Counted from the stretch's first letter, positions 1 to 9,687 are shown. The stretch is 64,000 bases of DNA from CAIMFV01 sp040757715 (GCA_040757715.1 JBFLWS010000015.1:16721-80720); one strand, 5' to 3'. A program made the numbers and translations. The notes: generated by a model from the sequence alone, not told the origin.

Positions 1-21
1 AAGACTAGCCTTCTCAGCCCC

Positions 22-888
22 CTACTGGCCCGGGCGGCTGCCTTCGCGGCGGGCGAGGAAGGCCAGGCGCTCGAACAGGTGCACGTCCTGCTCGTTCTTC
101 AACAACGCCCCATGCAGGGGCGGAATGAGTTTGGTCGGGTCGCGCTCGCGCAGCACGCTCTCGTCGATGTCTTCCACGAGGAGCAGCTTCAGCCAGTCCA
201 GCAGCTCGGAGGTGGACGGCTTCTTCTTCAGACCTGGCACCTTGCGCATGTCATAGAAGATGCGCAGAGCTTCGCCCACTAGGCGCTGCTTGATGCCGGG
301 GAAGTGCACCTCGACGATGGACTTCATGGTGTCGTCGTCGGGGAAGCGGATGTAGTGGAAGAAGCAGCGGCGCAGGAAAGCGTCCGGAAGTTCCTTCTCG
401 TTGTTGGAGGTGATGATCACCAGGGGCCGCACCTCGGCCTTGATGGTCTCATTGGTCTCGTAGACGTAGAACTCCATCCGATCGAGCTCCTGCAGGAGGT
501 CGTTGGGGAATTCGATGTCGGCCTTGTCGATCTCGTCGATGAGCAGCACCGGGCGGCCGCCGTGCTCGAAGGCCTCCCACAGCTTGCCCTTCTTGATGTA
601 GTTCTTGACGTCCTTCACCCGCTCGTCGCCGAGCTGGCTGTCGCGCAGACGGGTCACCGCGTCGTATTCATAGAGGCCCTGGTGAGCCTTGGTGGTGGAC
701 TTGATGTGCCAGGTGATCAGGGGAGCGTTCAGCGCCTTGGCTACCTCGTAGGCCAACACCGTCTTGCCGGTGCCCGGCTCGCCCTTCACCAGCAGCGGGC
801 GCTCGAGGGCGATCGCGGCGTTCACCGCCACCTTCAGGTCATTGGTGGCGACGTAATCGGCGGTTCCTTCGAAACGCGTAATGCTCAT
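22..888 (-). CDS. MoxR-type AAA+ ATPase
   Basis: A 288-residue AAA+ ATPase of the MoxR/CoxD-like type, a chaperone-like family often paired with VWA-domain proteins to mature metalloenzymes or complexes. Walker A GEPGTGKT lies at residues 36-43 and Walker B ends in DEID at 118-121. A sensor-like TSNNEKELPDAFLRR stretch and the lysine-rich lid typical of the family follow. Length is normal for a complete protein. The ATG at 888 has an AGGAGA-type ribosome site about 9 bases upstream. A VWA partner (CoxE-like) would be expected just downstream on this strand, which is outside the window. The substrate is unknown. Confidence 0.9.
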   Translation of the reverse strand: MSITRFEGTADYVATNDLKVAVNAAIALERPLLVKGEPGTGKTVLAYEVAKALNAPLITWHIKSTTKAHQGLYEYDAVTRLRDSQLGDERVKDVKNYIKKGKLWEAFEHGGRPVLLIDEIDKADIEFPNDLLQELDRMEFYVYETNETIKAEVRPLVIITSNNEKELPDAFLRRCFFHYIRFPDDDTMKSIVEVHFPGIKQRLVGEALRIFYDMRKVPGLKKKPSTSELLDWLKLLLVEDIDESVLRERDPTKLIPPLHGALLKNEQDVHLFERLAFLARREGSRPGQ

Positions 889-970
889 CCGGCGGGTCTC
901 CTCGTACCTTATCGCCGCAAACTAGAGGCCTTGGCCCCGAGTGCAAGCGGCGAGACGAGGCGACGTTGCG

Positions 971-2560
971 TCAACCGGCCTTCTTTGTGCGCGGCGCCCG
1001 GGTGCGGGTCGGCTTGGCCGGCTTGGCCGCGGTTTCGGGCTTGGCGGCCGGCGCGAGGGCGGATTGCAGCAGGAAGGCCGGCGTATCGGCGCCGAAGCCC
1101 ACCACCGACGGGCCGAGGTCGTCGCGGCGATGCGAACGCTCGTTGCGTTCAGGACGCGGGGCTTCTGGACGCGGAGCTTCCGGCCGGGCGCCGGCCGGGA
1201 CGCGATCGGCCCGGCGCAGCGGCCGGGCGGCGGGCGCCTCGGCTTGCACCTGAACTTGCACCTCGACCTCCGCCTCGACCGCTTCAGGCGCAGCTTCCTT
1301 CCGGCGGCGCGCAGCGCGCACGGGCTTTTCGGCGTCGTCGCGGGAAGGACGACGCTCACGGTCGCGATCCCGGCCACGGGCGCCACGAGCGCCGCGCCGC
1401 TCATCGCCGCCCTGGGCCAAGGACCAATCGAGCTCGAGGCTGACCTCTTCCGGCTCCTGCTTGATCAGCTTCAGCACCTTGTCGAGGGCTTTGGCGTCGG
1501 CGGGGGAGACGATCATCAGGGCCGAGCCGGTGCGGCCCGCGCGGCCGGTGCGGCCGATGCGGTGCACATAGTCCTCGGCGTGGAACGGCACGTCGTAATT
1601 GAACACGTGGCTCACCGCCGGGATGTCGAGCCCGCGGGCGGCCACGTCGGAGGCCACCAGCAGCTTCAGCTCGCCCTTGCGGAAGCCGTCTAGCGTCTTC
1701 ATGCGCAGGGTCTGATCGAGATCGCCATGGATCGGCGCGGCGTCGAAGCCGTGCTTCTTCAACGACTTGGCGACGATATCCACATCGGTCTTGCGATTGC
1801 AGAAGACGATGCCGTTGCCGATCTCGCCCTCGCGCTCGATGAGGGCGCGCAGGGCCATACGCTTGGCCTTGGGGTCCGACATCGGAATGCGGGCCATGTA
1901 CTGGCTGATGGTGGCCGCGGTGGTGGCCGGTCGCGCCACCTCGATCCGGGTGGGATCCTTGAGGAACTGGGTGGTGAGGCGGGTGATCTCCGGCGGCATG
2001 GTGGCCGAGAAGAACAGGGTCTGACGCTTGGGCGGGGTCAGGTTGAAGATGCGCTCGATGTCCGGGATGAAGCCCATGTCGAGCATGCGGTCGGCTTCGT
2101 CCACCACCATGATCTGCACGCCGGTGAGGAGCAGCTTGCCGCGCTCGAACAGATCGAGCAGGCGCCCTGGCGTGGCGATGAGCACGTCGACGCCGCGGTC
2201 CAGCAGCTTCAGCTGGTCCTCGAACGACACCCCGCCGATGAGCAAGGCCCAGGTGAGCTTGCCGCCCGCGGCGTACTTCTCGAAGGCTGAGGCCACCTGG
2301 TCGGCCAGCTCCCGGGTGGGGGCCAGCACCAGGCTGCGCGGCATGCGCGCCTTGGCCCGACCGGCGGTGAGCCGCTCGATCATGGGCAGGGTGAAGGCGG
2401 CGGTCTTGCCGGTGCCGGTCTGAGCGATGCCCAGCACGTCGCGACCGGTGAGGGCCACCGGAATCGCCTGCTCCTGAATCGGGGTGGGCGTGGTGTAGCC
2501 GGCGGCCGTCACGGCCTGCACAAGGTTCGGGCTGAGGCCCAGTTCAGAAAAAGACGTCAT
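971..2560 (-). CDS. rhlE: DEAD-box RNA helicase, RhlE type
   Basis: ATP-dependent RNA helicase acting in ribosome assembly and mRNA turnover. The Q motif (FSELGLSP...PTPIQ) is at residues 4-30, Walker A AQTGTGKT at 46-53, then VVDEADRMLDMGF, FFSATMP and HRIGRTGRAGRTG. After about residue 390 comes a low-complexity Arg/Glu/Pro/Ala tail rich in RPEAPRPE repeats, likely a disordered RNA-binding tail. It ends in a GPSVVGFGADTPAFLL element followed by a basic end. I chose the ATG at 2560 because the Q motif begins there. The frame stays open 35 codons further upstream, but that part lacks homology-like sequence and overlaps an inverted repeat. Confidence 0.93.
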   Translation of the reverse strand: MTSFSELGLSPNLVQAVTAAGYTTPTPIQEQAIPVALTGRDVLGIAQTGTGKTAAFTLPMIERLTAGRAKARMPRSLVLAPTRELADQVASAFEKYAAGGKLTWALLIGGVSFEDQLKLLDRGVDVLIATPGRLLDLFERGKLLLTGVQIMVVDEADRMLDMGFIPDIERIFNLTPPKRQTLFFSATMPPEITRLTTQFLKDPTRIEVARPATTAATISQYMARIPMSDPKAKRMALRALIEREGEIGNGIVFCNRKTDVDIVAKSLKKHGFDAAPIHGDLDQTLRMKTLDGFRKGELKLLVASDVAARGLDIPAVSHVFNYDVPFHAEDYVHRIGRTGRAGRTGSALMIVSPADAKALDKVLKLIKQEPEEVSLELDWSLAQGGDERRGARGARGRDRDRERRPSRDDAEKPVRAARRRKEAAPEAVEAEVEVQVQVQAEAPAARPLRRADRVPAGARPEAPRPEAPRPERNERSHRRDDLGPSVVGFGADTPAFLLQSALAPAAKPETAAKPAKPTRTRAPRTKKAG

Positions 2561-2622
2561 GATCCGTTGAAAGAGCCGGGAGAGCGGCGACACGCAAGGG
2601 CGAGCCGACTGGAAAGCCGAGA

Positions 2623-2657
2623 AACCGCCTAGCTTTGGGCACGGAACATAGGCGGTT
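2623..2657. repeat. Inverted repeat upstream of the helicase gene
   Basis: Perfect 9-bp arms AACCGCCTA (2623-2631) and TAGGCGGTT (2649-2657) around a 17-base gap, 63-97 bases upstream of the helicase ATG in the divergent gap to parE. It could be an operator or a 5' leader stem. DEAD-box helicase leaders are often structured, but nothing here proves a function. Confidence 0.5.
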
Positions 2658-2804
2658 GCCTGCACATGTCAACGCGCGGTCGTAGGAAGTTGTGCAGGAC
2701 AGCGCCGCGCAGCCGCGCTGACGTGGATTTGTCGAGCACAGCCTTGCGTCTGCGCTTGCCGGCGCGCATTACCGCGCCCTGCCGAATCGTCGCAAGACAA
2801 AGCT

Positions 2805-4874
2805 ATGGCCAAGCCCGCCTCCACCGCTTCCGAACCCGATCTGTTCGCCGCCCCCGCATCGGCTCCGGCCCCCGCGCCAGCGCCGGCGAAGGCGGCCGCG
2901 CCCGCCGCTGCGCCGTCCGCCGCCCCTGGGTCCGCCGCGGCTGGCGGCTATTCGGCCAAGGACATCGAGGTGCTGGAAGGGCTGGAGCCCGTGCGCCGGC
3001 GCCCCGGCATGTACATCGGCGGCACCGACGAGCGCGCCCTGCACCACCTGTTCGCCGAAGTGCTGGACAACGCCATGGACGAGGCGGTGGCCGGCCACGC
3101 CCGCATGATTCAGGTGACGTTCGAGGCCGATGGCGCGATCAGCGTCTATGACGATGGCCGCGGCATTCCGGTGGACCCGCACCCCAAGCATCCGGGCAAG
3201 TCGGCGCTCGAAGTGATCATGACCGTGCTGCACTCGGGGGGAAAGTTCTCCGGCAAGGCCTATGAGACTTCCGGCGGCCTGCACGGGGTGGGGGTGTCGG
3301 TGGTGAACGCCCTCTCCGAGCGCCTGGACATCACCGTCTGGCGCGACGGCTATGAGTGGCGCCAGAGCTTCTCCCGCGGCCTGCCCCTCGGGCCCGTGCA
3401 ACAGATTCAGCCGTCCAAGAAGCGCGGCACCCTGGTGCGCTTCGTCCCTGACCCCGAAATCTTCGGCGACGAGGCGACCTTCAAGCCGGCCCGGCTCTAC
3501 CGCATGGCCCGCTCCAAGGCCTATCTCTACCGCGGGGTGGCCATCCGCTGGCGCTGCGCCGCCGAGCGCCTGGTGGAGGGCGTGCCGGCCGAGGCCGAGC
3601 TGCGCTTCCCCAATGGCCTCGCCGACTTCCTGGCCGAGCGCATCGCCGGGATCGAGACCGTCACCCCGGCCGCTTTCGCCGGGCGCATTGAGCGCAATGG
3701 CGAGGGCGGCACGGTGGAGTGGGCGGTGGCCTGGTCCCCCGCCGGCTTTGGCGAGCATGACAGCTTCGTCCAGTCCTACTGCAACACCGTGCCCACCCCC
3801 GAAGGCGGCACGCACGAGGCCGGCCTGCGCGCGGCCCTGCTGCGCGGGCTGAAGGCCTATGGCGAGTTGGTGGGCGAGAAGCGCGCCGGGCTTCTGACTG
3901 CCGAGGACGTCACCGCCCAGGCCGGCGCCCTCATCTCCGTCTTCATCCGCAACCCGGAGTTCCAGGGCCAGACCAAGGAGCGCCTCTCCTCCTCCGAGGC
4001 TCAGCGCCTGGTGGAGACCGTGCTGCGCGACCCGTTCGACCACTGGCTCACCGAACAGCCCAAGGCCGCCAACGCGCTTCTGCAGTTCGTGGTGGAGCGG
4101 GCCGAAGAGCGCCTGCGCCGGCGCAAGGAGCGGGAAGTCGCCCGCGCCTCGGCCACCCGCAAGCTGCGCCTGCCGGGCAAGCTGGCGGACTGCTCCGGCC
4201 AGTCGGCGGACGGCTCGGAACTGTTCATCGTCGAAGGCGATTCGGCTGGCGGCTCGGCCAAGCAGGCGCGCAATCGCCAGACCCAGGCCATCCTGCCCCT
4301 GCGCGGCAAGATCCTCAATGTCGCCTCGGCCACCACCGACAAGACCGGCGCCAACAAGGAGCTGGCCGACCTCACCCTGGCGCTGGGCGTACAGGGCGGC
4401 TCGAAGTTCCGCGAGGAGGATCTGCGCTACGACCGCGTGATCATCATGACCGACGCCGACGTGGACGGCGCCCACATCGCCTCGCTGCTGATCACCTTCT
4501 TCTACCGCACCATGCCGGCCCTGGTGCGTGCTGGCCGGCTCTACCTCGCCATGCCGCCGCTCTACCGGATCAGCCATGGCGCGACGACCGCCTATGCCCG
4601 CGACGACGAGCACAAGGACGAGCTTCTCGCCACCACCTTCAAGAACAAGAAGCCGGAGATCGGACGCTTCAAGGGCCTCGGCGAAATGATGCCGGCGCAG
4701 CTGAAAGAGACCACCATGAATCCGGCGACGCGAACCCTCGCCCGCGTCACCCTGCCTCAGGACGAGGAGGATGTGGCCGGCCTCGTGGAGACCCTGATGG
4801 GCCGCAAACCGGAGCTGCGCTTCCGCTACATCCAGGACCACGCCGAGTTCGTGGCCGACGAACTGGACGTTTAG
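2805..4874 (+). CDS. parE: DNA topoisomerase IV subunit B
   Basis: ATPase subunit of topoisomerase IV, which with ParC decatenates daughter chromosomes. At 689 residues it fits ParE rather than the longer GyrB. The GHKL ATPase motifs are VLDNAMDEAVAGH, DDGRGIPV and GGLHGVGVSVVNAL. The TOPRIM domain has LFIVEGDSAGGSAKQ and DADVDGAHI, with FKGLGEMMP near the end. The first ~45 residues are an Ala/Pro-rich extension before the core starts at KDIEVLEGLEPVRRRPGMY; such a linker recurs in other proteins of this window. The ATG at 2805 has only a weak ribosome site. The gene ends 2 bases from the stop of the convergent membrane hydroxylase gene. ParC is not in the window. Confidence 0.96.
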   Translation: MAKPASTASEPDLFAAPASAPAPAPAPAKAAAPAAAPSAAPGSAAAGGYSAKDIEVLEGLEPVRRRPGMYIGGTDERALHHLFAEVLDNAMDEAVAGHARMIQVTFEADGAISVYDDGRGIPVDPHPKHPGKSALEVIMTVLHSGGKFSGKAYETSGGLHGVGVSVVNALSERLDITVWRDGYEWRQSFSRGLPLGPVQQIQPSKKRGTLVRFVPDPEIFGDEATFKPARLYRMARSKAYLYRGVAIRWRCAAERLVEGVPAEAELRFPNGLADFLAERIAGIETVTPAAFAGRIERNGEGGTVEWAVAWSPAGFGEHDSFVQSYCNTVPTPEGGTHEAGLRAALLRGLKAYGELVGEKRAGLLTAEDVTAQAGALISVFIRNPEFQGQTKERLSSSEAQRLVETVLRDPFDHWLTEQPKAANALLQFVVERAEERLRRRKEREVARASATRKLRLPGKLADCSGQSADGSELFIVEGDSAGGSAKQARNRQTQAILPLRGKILNVASATTDKTGANKELADLTLALGVQGGSKFREEDLRYDRVIIMTDADVDGAHIASLLITFFYRTMPALVRAGRLYLAMPPLYRISHGATTAYARDDEHKDELLATTFKNKKPEIGRFKGLGEMMPAQLKETTMNPATRTLARVTLPQDEEDVAGLVETLMGRKPELRFRYIQDHAEFVADELDV

Positions 4875-4876
4875 CG

Positions 4877-5779
4877 CTACTCCGCCGGTTGCCGCGCCCG
4901 CCAGCGCCGCTTCAGCTCCGCGCTGGTCTGCCGCGAGCCGTCGGGGCTCCAGCCGGGCGGCCCGAACAGATAGCCCGCAAACTCTCGCGGCGACCGGGCG
5001 TGGGCGAGGTCGGCGAAGATGGCGATCCACTCGTGAAAAACCGCCCGCAACAGATTGAAATCGCCGAGGTTCTTGACGATGCCGTAACGACACGGCTCGT
5101 CGTCGCGCTCCGGCTCGAAGGTGCCGAACATGCGGTCCCAGATGATCAATATGCCGGCGTAGTTCTTGTCGAGATAGCGCGGGTTCCGCGCATGGTGCAC
5201 CCGGTGGTGTGAGGGGGTGTTGAAGACCCACTCGATGGGCTTGGGGAAGCGCTTCACCGCCTCGGTATGGATCCAGAACTGATAGACGAGGCTGATTCCC
5301 TTCTCGATGGCGATCATGGCCGGCGGAAAGCCTAGGAAGGCGAGCGGCAGCCAGACGATCCAGGTGAAGGCCACGCCCCCGGTCCAGGTCTGCCGCAGGG
5401 CGGTGGAGAGATTGTAGTGCTGCGAGGTGTGGTGGTTCACGTGCGAGGCCCACCAGAAGCGCCGCTCATGCGCCAGGCGGTGGAACAGGTAGTAGCAGAA
5501 GTCTTCCAGGAAGAAGATCGCCACCCACGCCCACCAGGCGGTCATGGAGATGGTGAACAGCCGGTGCTCATAGACCCACAGCATGCTCGCCGCCACCAGA
5601 CCGCCGGTGAGCATTCCAGCGAGAGTTGAGCCGAAGCCCATGGCGAGGGAGACGGCAGTGTCCTTGGTCTCGTAGCGGGCCTTGGCGTTCAGGTACTTAC
5701 CGGCCAGGATCTCCAGGATGATCAGCACCACGAAGGCCGGCACGGCCAGGGTGACGGGATCGAAATGCGCCTTTTCCAT
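4877..5779 (-). CDS. Sterol desaturase / fatty acid hydroxylase family membrane protein
   Basis: A 300-residue integral membrane di-iron enzyme of the fatty acid hydroxylase superfamily. The three histidine clusters are visible: HRLAHE, HVNHH about ten residues later, and HHRVHH in NTPSHHRVHHARN. Several hydrophobic spans precede and separate them. Family members hydroxylate or desaturate sterols, carotenoids, fatty acids or ether lipids, and the substrate cannot be read from sequence. It starts 2 bases after the stop of the upstream small membrane-anchored gene (TGA-GC-ATG), so the two are probably cotranslated. Confidence 0.88.
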   Translation of the reverse strand: MEKAHFDPVTLAVPAFVVLIILEILAGKYLNAKARYETKDTAVSLAMGFGSTLAGMLTGGLVAASMLWVYEHRLFTISMTAWWAWVAIFFLEDFCYYLFHRLAHERRFWWASHVNHHTSQHYNLSTALRQTWTGGVAFTWIVWLPLAFLGFPPAMIAIEKGISLVYQFWIHTEAVKRFPKPIEWVFNTPSHHRVHHARNPRYLDKNYAGILIIWDRMFGTFEPERDDEPCRYGIVKNLGDFNLLRAVFHEWIAIFADLAHARSPREFAGYLFGPPGWSPDGSRQTSAELKRRWRARQPAE

Positions 5780-5781
5780 GC

Positions 5782-6177
5782 TCAGGCCTCCAGGGCCGGC
5801 GGCCAGGCCGCGCCAGCGGACAGCGCGAAGCTCGCGCGATCACAGCCGATGTCGTGCAGGCGCAGGGTCAGCGTCTCGCCCTTGCGCTGGCCCTCGCCGA
5901 GCGTCGCCCAGGCCTCATCACGGGCCACATAGCCGTCCCCGGCCTGAAACAGGATCAGCGCCTTGTCGCCCGCCCGGGCCAGGGCCGAGGCGCCGCCCGC
6001 CGCCACCCACACCCCGCCGATGCGCTCGTCCGGAAACTCCTCCGCGAAGAGAGCGCGGGCGCGATCGAGGTCCAGCTTCGGCGTCGGCTTTGGAATTCTC
6101 GCCCAGGCGGCGAAGGCGACCATCACCAGCACCGCCAGGGCCGACAGGCCCTGGATAATCAGGAAGCTCGAAGACAT
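5782..6177 (-). CDS. Small membrane-anchored protein, function unknown
   Basis: A 131-residue protein with one N-terminal hydrophobic segment (about residues 5-25), then a soluble domain with no motif I recognise. The ATG at 6177 follows GAGGAAAAC at good distance. The frame is open 33 codons further upstream, but that part is charged and lacks a better site. It leads directly into the di-iron membrane hydroxylase gene 2 bases downstream, so it may support that enzyme. This rests only on gene order. Confidence 0.7.
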   Translation of the reverse strand: MSSSFLIIQGLSALAVLVMVAFAAWARIPKPTPKLDLDRARALFAEEFPDERIGGVWVAAGGASALARAGDKALILFQAGDGYVARDEAWATLGEGQRKGETLTLRLHDIGCDRASFALSAGAAWPPALEA

Positions 6178-6361
6178 CTGGACGTTTTCCTCTTTTTCGT
6201 CAGCCTCATCGAGCGTGACGGCCTCGTCAAGTTTCCTCTGAGACTGCAAACCTGAAAGGGCGCGACAGGGCGCCAAACCATGCTATGCCTAGGGCATAAT
6301 TCAGAGCGCCCGACGCCGGCCCTCGCGCCCGGCGGCCGAGGCTGCAAGGGAATCTGCCGTT

Positions 6362-7477
6362 TTGCCTACCGCTGTCATCGCCGCCACCGGCCTCTACACG
6401 CCCCCCTATTCCGCCTCCAACGAAGAACTGGTCGAGACCTTCAACGCCTATGTGGAGCGGTTCAACGCCGCTCACGCCGACGAGATCGCCGCCGGAACCG
6501 TGGAGGCCCTGGCCCCCTCCTCGCCGGAGTTCATCCTCAAGGCCTCGGGCATCAAGGCGCGCTACCTGGTGAACAAGACCGGCGTGCTCGATCCGGACAT
6601 CATGCGTCCGGTCATCCCCGAGCGCCCCAATGAGGAGCTCTCCATCCTCGCCGAGATCGCCGTCAATGCGGCCAAGGACGCCCTCGCCCGCTGGGGCAAG
6701 CCGGCCTCCGAGATCGGGGCGGTGATCTGCGCGGCCTCCAACATGCAGCGCGCCTATCCGGCCATGGCCATCGAGGTGCAGAACGCGCTGGGCATCGAGG
6801 GCTTCGCCTTCGACATGAACGTGGCCTGCTCCTCGGCCACTTTCGGCATCAAGACGGCGGCGGACTTCATCACCTCGGGCTCGGCCAAGGCGGTGCTGAT
6901 GGTCAATCCGGAGATCTGCTCCGGCCACCTGAATTTCCGCGACCGCGACAGCCACTTCATCTTCGGCGACGTGGCCACCGCCGTAATTCTCGAGGCGGAA
7001 GATCAGGCCACGGGCGGCTGGGACATTCTGGGCACGCGCCTGCTCACCCAGTTCTCCAACAACATCCGCAACAATTTCGGCTTCCTCAACCGCGCGGCGC
7101 CGGAGGGGGTCGGAGCGCCGGACAAGCTGTTCATTCAGCAGGGGCGCAAGGTGTTCAAGGATGTGGTGCCCATGGTCTCGCATATGATCCTGGAGCACGC
7201 CGCCGAACTCTCCATCGAGCCCACGGCGCTGAAGCGGCTCTGGCTGCACCAGGCCAACATCAACATGAACGACTTCATCGCCAAGAAGGTGCTGGGCCGC
7301 GAGCCCACCCCAGAGGAGAACGTCATCATCCTCGACGAGTACGCCAACACCTCTTCGGCCGGCTCCATCATCGCCTTCCACACCGCCAATGACGACTTCG
7401 CGGCGGGCGAGCTTGGCCTCATCTGCTCGTTCGGCGCCGGCTACTCCGCCGGCACGGTGTTCGTGAGGAAGCGTTAG
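6362..7477 (+). CDS. Beta-ketoacyl-ACP synthase III paralogue (FabH2-like)
   Basis: A 371-residue thiolase-fold condensing enzyme. The catalytic triad is present: Cys156 in NVACSSATF, His296 in WLHQANINMNDF and Asn329 in EYANTSSAGS. It is longer than housekeeping FabH (about 320 residues) and resembles the ~370-residue class that can prime from acyl-CoA, as described for Pseudomonas PA3286. That specificity is inferred. The start is a TTG at 6362, with a purine-rich AAGGGA rather far upstream. Its stop overlaps the convergent DUF4349 gene by 4 bases. Confidence 0.85.
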   Translation: MPTAVIAATGLYTPPYSASNEELVETFNAYVERFNAAHADEIAAGTVEALAPSSPEFILKASGIKARYLVNKTGVLDPDIMRPVIPERPNEELSILAEIAVNAAKDALARWGKPASEIGAVICAASNMQRAYPAMAIEVQNALGIEGFAFDMNVACSSATFGIKTAADFITSGSAKAVLMVNPEICSGHLNFRDRDSHFIFGDVATAVILEAEDQATGGWDILGTRLLTQFSNNIRNNFGFLNRAAPEGVGAPDKLFIQQGRKVFKDVVPMVSHMILEHAAELSIEPTALKRLWLHQANINMNDFIAKKVLGREPTPEENVIILDEYANTSSAGSIIAFHTANDDFAAGELGLICSFGAGYSAGTVFVRKR

Positions 7478-8394
7478 CTTTCCGGCGATTGTCGAGAACG
7501 CCGCCGTTTTCTAAACCGCAGAAGCAGAAAGACAGCGCCCGCGATCACTGGCGCAAACGGCAGCACGAAGGCAAGGGTGGTAATGACCACGCCGACGGCC
7601 TGCATCAGGTTGGGGAAGAAGCTCGTCGCAGCGGCTGCCACCGGCGCGAAGGGCCCGTCCGGGGCGATCATGGCCTCGGACTGATAATTCAAGATCGTCT
7701 TCGACATCTGCACCCGACCCTGCATCACGGCGAGTTCAGAGGCCTCGGCGTCGATTTCGCCCTGGACGCGGGCCAAGGCTTCTTCCGTCGCCAGCAGATC
7801 CTTGATGCCGCTCGACGGTCGCTTCACCAGTTCCTGCAGTCGGTCTCGCAGAGCGCGTTTTGAGCGAAGCATGGCTTCACTGTCGACGATCTGCCGCGTC
7901 AAATCCTCCGAGGTGGTGCTCGTACGGCTGACGCGCCCGCCAACGGAGCTGGCGTCGGAGCTGAGCTGGGCGCGAAAGTGATCAAGCCACCGGGGATCAG
8001 CACGCAATTCCAGGCGAGCCGTGATCGTCTCGCGACCATTGGTGTCGGTTTGTTCGGAGAGCACCTGACAGACCACCGGGCCGGCCTGGCGGCAGAGGCT
8101 GGCGTGCTTCTTCGAAAGATCGTCCACGCGTCCGGCCGGGGTGACGATCTGATATTCGTACTCGTACGCTAGGTAATTTGCCCCCTGCGCCTGAACGGGC
8201 GCTGGCTTTGTAGGCGGCGCCGCGGGCGCTGGAGCCCCGTCAGCGGGCGGCTTGACCAGGTCAACCTTTACGGCGGTGTCCGAATAGGTCTGGAAATTGT
8301 GCTGCGCTGGCTTGCTGCACCCAGCAATCAGCAGTGCAAACGCCACGACAAAAGCTGTTTTAGTCACCCTGCCCCCCGCAGCTGATCGCGCCAT
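7474..8394 (-). CDS. DUF4349 domain lipoprotein
   Basis: An exported lipoprotein with a lipobox (LLIAGC), then a Pro/Ala-rich stretch, a DUF4349 domain with a long central coiled-coil-like region (repeated E/R/L heptads around RLQELVKRPSSG), and a C-terminal hydrophobic span followed by a basic RFRKRRRSR tail. Function is unknown; the layout suggests a protein tethered at both ends. Three starts are possible: ATG 8421, ATG 8394 (chosen) and GTG 8367. The GTG has a GGGGGG stretch upstream and would give the tidiest lipoprotein signal. The stop overlaps the KAS III gene. Confidence 0.8.
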   Translation of the reverse strand: MARSAAGGRVTKTAFVVAFALLIAGCSKPAQHNFQTYSDTAVKVDLVKPPADGAPAPAAPPTKPAPVQAQGANYLAYEYEYQIVTPAGRVDDLSKKHASLCRQAGPVVCQVLSEQTDTNGRETITARLELRADPRWLDHFRAQLSSDASSVGGRVSRTSTTSEDLTRQIVDSEAMLRSKRALRDRLQELVKRPSSGIKDLLATEEALARVQGEIDAEASELAVMQGRVQMSKTILNYQSEAMIAPDGPFAPVAAAATSFFPNLMQAVGVVITTLAFVLPFAPVIAGAVFLLLRFRKRRRSRQSPES

Positions 8395-8451
8395 CCTGGC
8401 TCGATCAGCCCCTAGTGGCAAGTCGTTCGCTCGACGCAGCGAGGTGAAGCT

Positions 8452-9687
8452 CTACCGCCCGGTCGCCAACGCTTGCGACGCCTCGGCGTCCTTGGCTTCC
8501 TGAGCGACCACCGCGTCATAGTGGGCGGCCTTGTAGTCCATGGCCGAACGCACCCGGTGACCGACGCTGGGGTGGTCGTAGAAGAAAATTTCCTCGATCT
8601 CCGACGGATTGGGTGCGCGGTACTCGGCGGTCTTGACGAGGGCCTTGGCGAGGCCGTCCGGTTCGTTGAAGTGGGTCACCGAGAAGTGGTCGGCGTCGGC
8701 CTCGGCCAGGCGGATGAAGCTGGAATTGAGCGGCGTGCCAAGCACGGTGAGCGTCGCCACCAGCGCCATCAGTACAGGTATCCCGGCGGGATCGGCGACG
8801 CCGGTCACCCCCTTGGCCCCCAGCAGCTTCGCGGCCGCCGGGAACAGGGCCTGCACCAGACCGAAGGCGACAAAGGCCATCAGCACCTGGCCGCCCAGCA
8901 GCCACCACGCATGCTGGTGCACATAGTGGCCCATCTCGTGGCCCACCACGCCGCGGACCTCGGCCACGTCGGCGCCCTTCTTGAACATGACATCGCTCAT
9001 GGCCACCCGCGCCGAGCCGAATACGCCGCTGACATTGGCGGTGTAGCGGTTGGATTGCTTGGAGCCGTCATAGATGTAGATCTTGTCGCTAGGCACGCCC
9101 ACCTCGTGCGCCATGGTCACCACCGTGTCGCGTACCAGGCCGGGCGGGGCTGGCTTGAAGGTGTTGAACATGGGCTCAATCACCACCGGCGCCAAAAGCA
9201 TCAGCACCGCGAAGAAGGCGGCCACCAGACCGCCCGCCCACAGCCACCAGGTCTTGGGCGCGCGGCGGATCAAAGCGTAGAGCAAGACCAGGAACAAGGT
9301 CTGGATCACCACGCTGATCACCAGCCTGATCAGCTCCTCGGAGAACCAACCGCTGAAGGGCTGGCTGGTGAGGCCGTATTGGCCCTCGCGCCACCAGTGG
9401 GCGTAGCCGTCCCAGGGCAGGCTCAAGAGCCCGGCCAGCAGGCCGAACACCGTGAACACCACCAGGCCGGCCAGGACCGGCTTCTTGCCCTTGGCCTCGA
9501 TGCCGGCGCGGAGCTTCACCAGGACTCCGGAGCGCACCAGGATGAGCGCGATGGCGATGGACGCCAACCATTCGCCCAAAACCAGCCAGTGTCCGCCTTG
9601 CGTATAGGCCACCGCCTTGGCCACCTGAGCCGGCGAAAGCACCGCAAGATGCGCGGCCGCGGCCGCAACCGGATCGAACGTAGTCAT
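8452..9687 (-). CDS. M48 family zinc metalloprotease (Ste24/CAAX protease 1-like)
   Basis: A 411-residue multi-pass membrane protease. The zinc motif HEMGH is in VVGHEMGHYVHQHA and the third ligand lies in EADADHF. Several hydrophobic segments flank the catalytic domain, and the size matches Ste24-type proteins rather than the shorter HtpX. In bacteria such proteins are thought to act in membrane protein quality control. The ATG at 9687 follows GGGGGGAAGG. It stands alone between short gaps. Confidence 0.92.
   Translation of the reverse strand: MTTFDPVAAAAAHLAVLSPAQVAKAVAYTQGGHWLVLGEWLASIAIALILVRSGVLVKLRAGIEAKGKKPVLAGLVVFTVFGLLAGLLSLPWDGYAHWWREGQYGLTSQPFSGWFSEELIRLVISVVIQTLFLVLLYALIRRAPKTWWLWAGGLVAAFFAVLMLLAPVVIEPMFNTFKPAPPGLVRDTVVTMAHEVGVPSDKIYIYDGSKQSNRYTANVSGVFGSARVAMSDVMFKKGADVAEVRGVVGHEMGHYVHQHAWWLLGGQVLMAFVAFGLVQALFPAAAKLLGAKGVTGVADPAGIPVLMALVATLTVLGTPLNSSFIRLAEADADHFSVTHFNEPDGLAKALVKTAEYRAPNPSEIEEIFFYDHPSVGHRVRSAMDYKAAHYDAVVAQEAKDAEASQALATGR

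Noticed and set aside
2769..5453. An 894-codon open frame on the minus strand
   Set aside because: It is antisense to parE and out of frame with the membrane hydroxylase. Its His/Gly/Ala/Arg-rich protein is the mirror of GC-rich codon bias and shows no motif.
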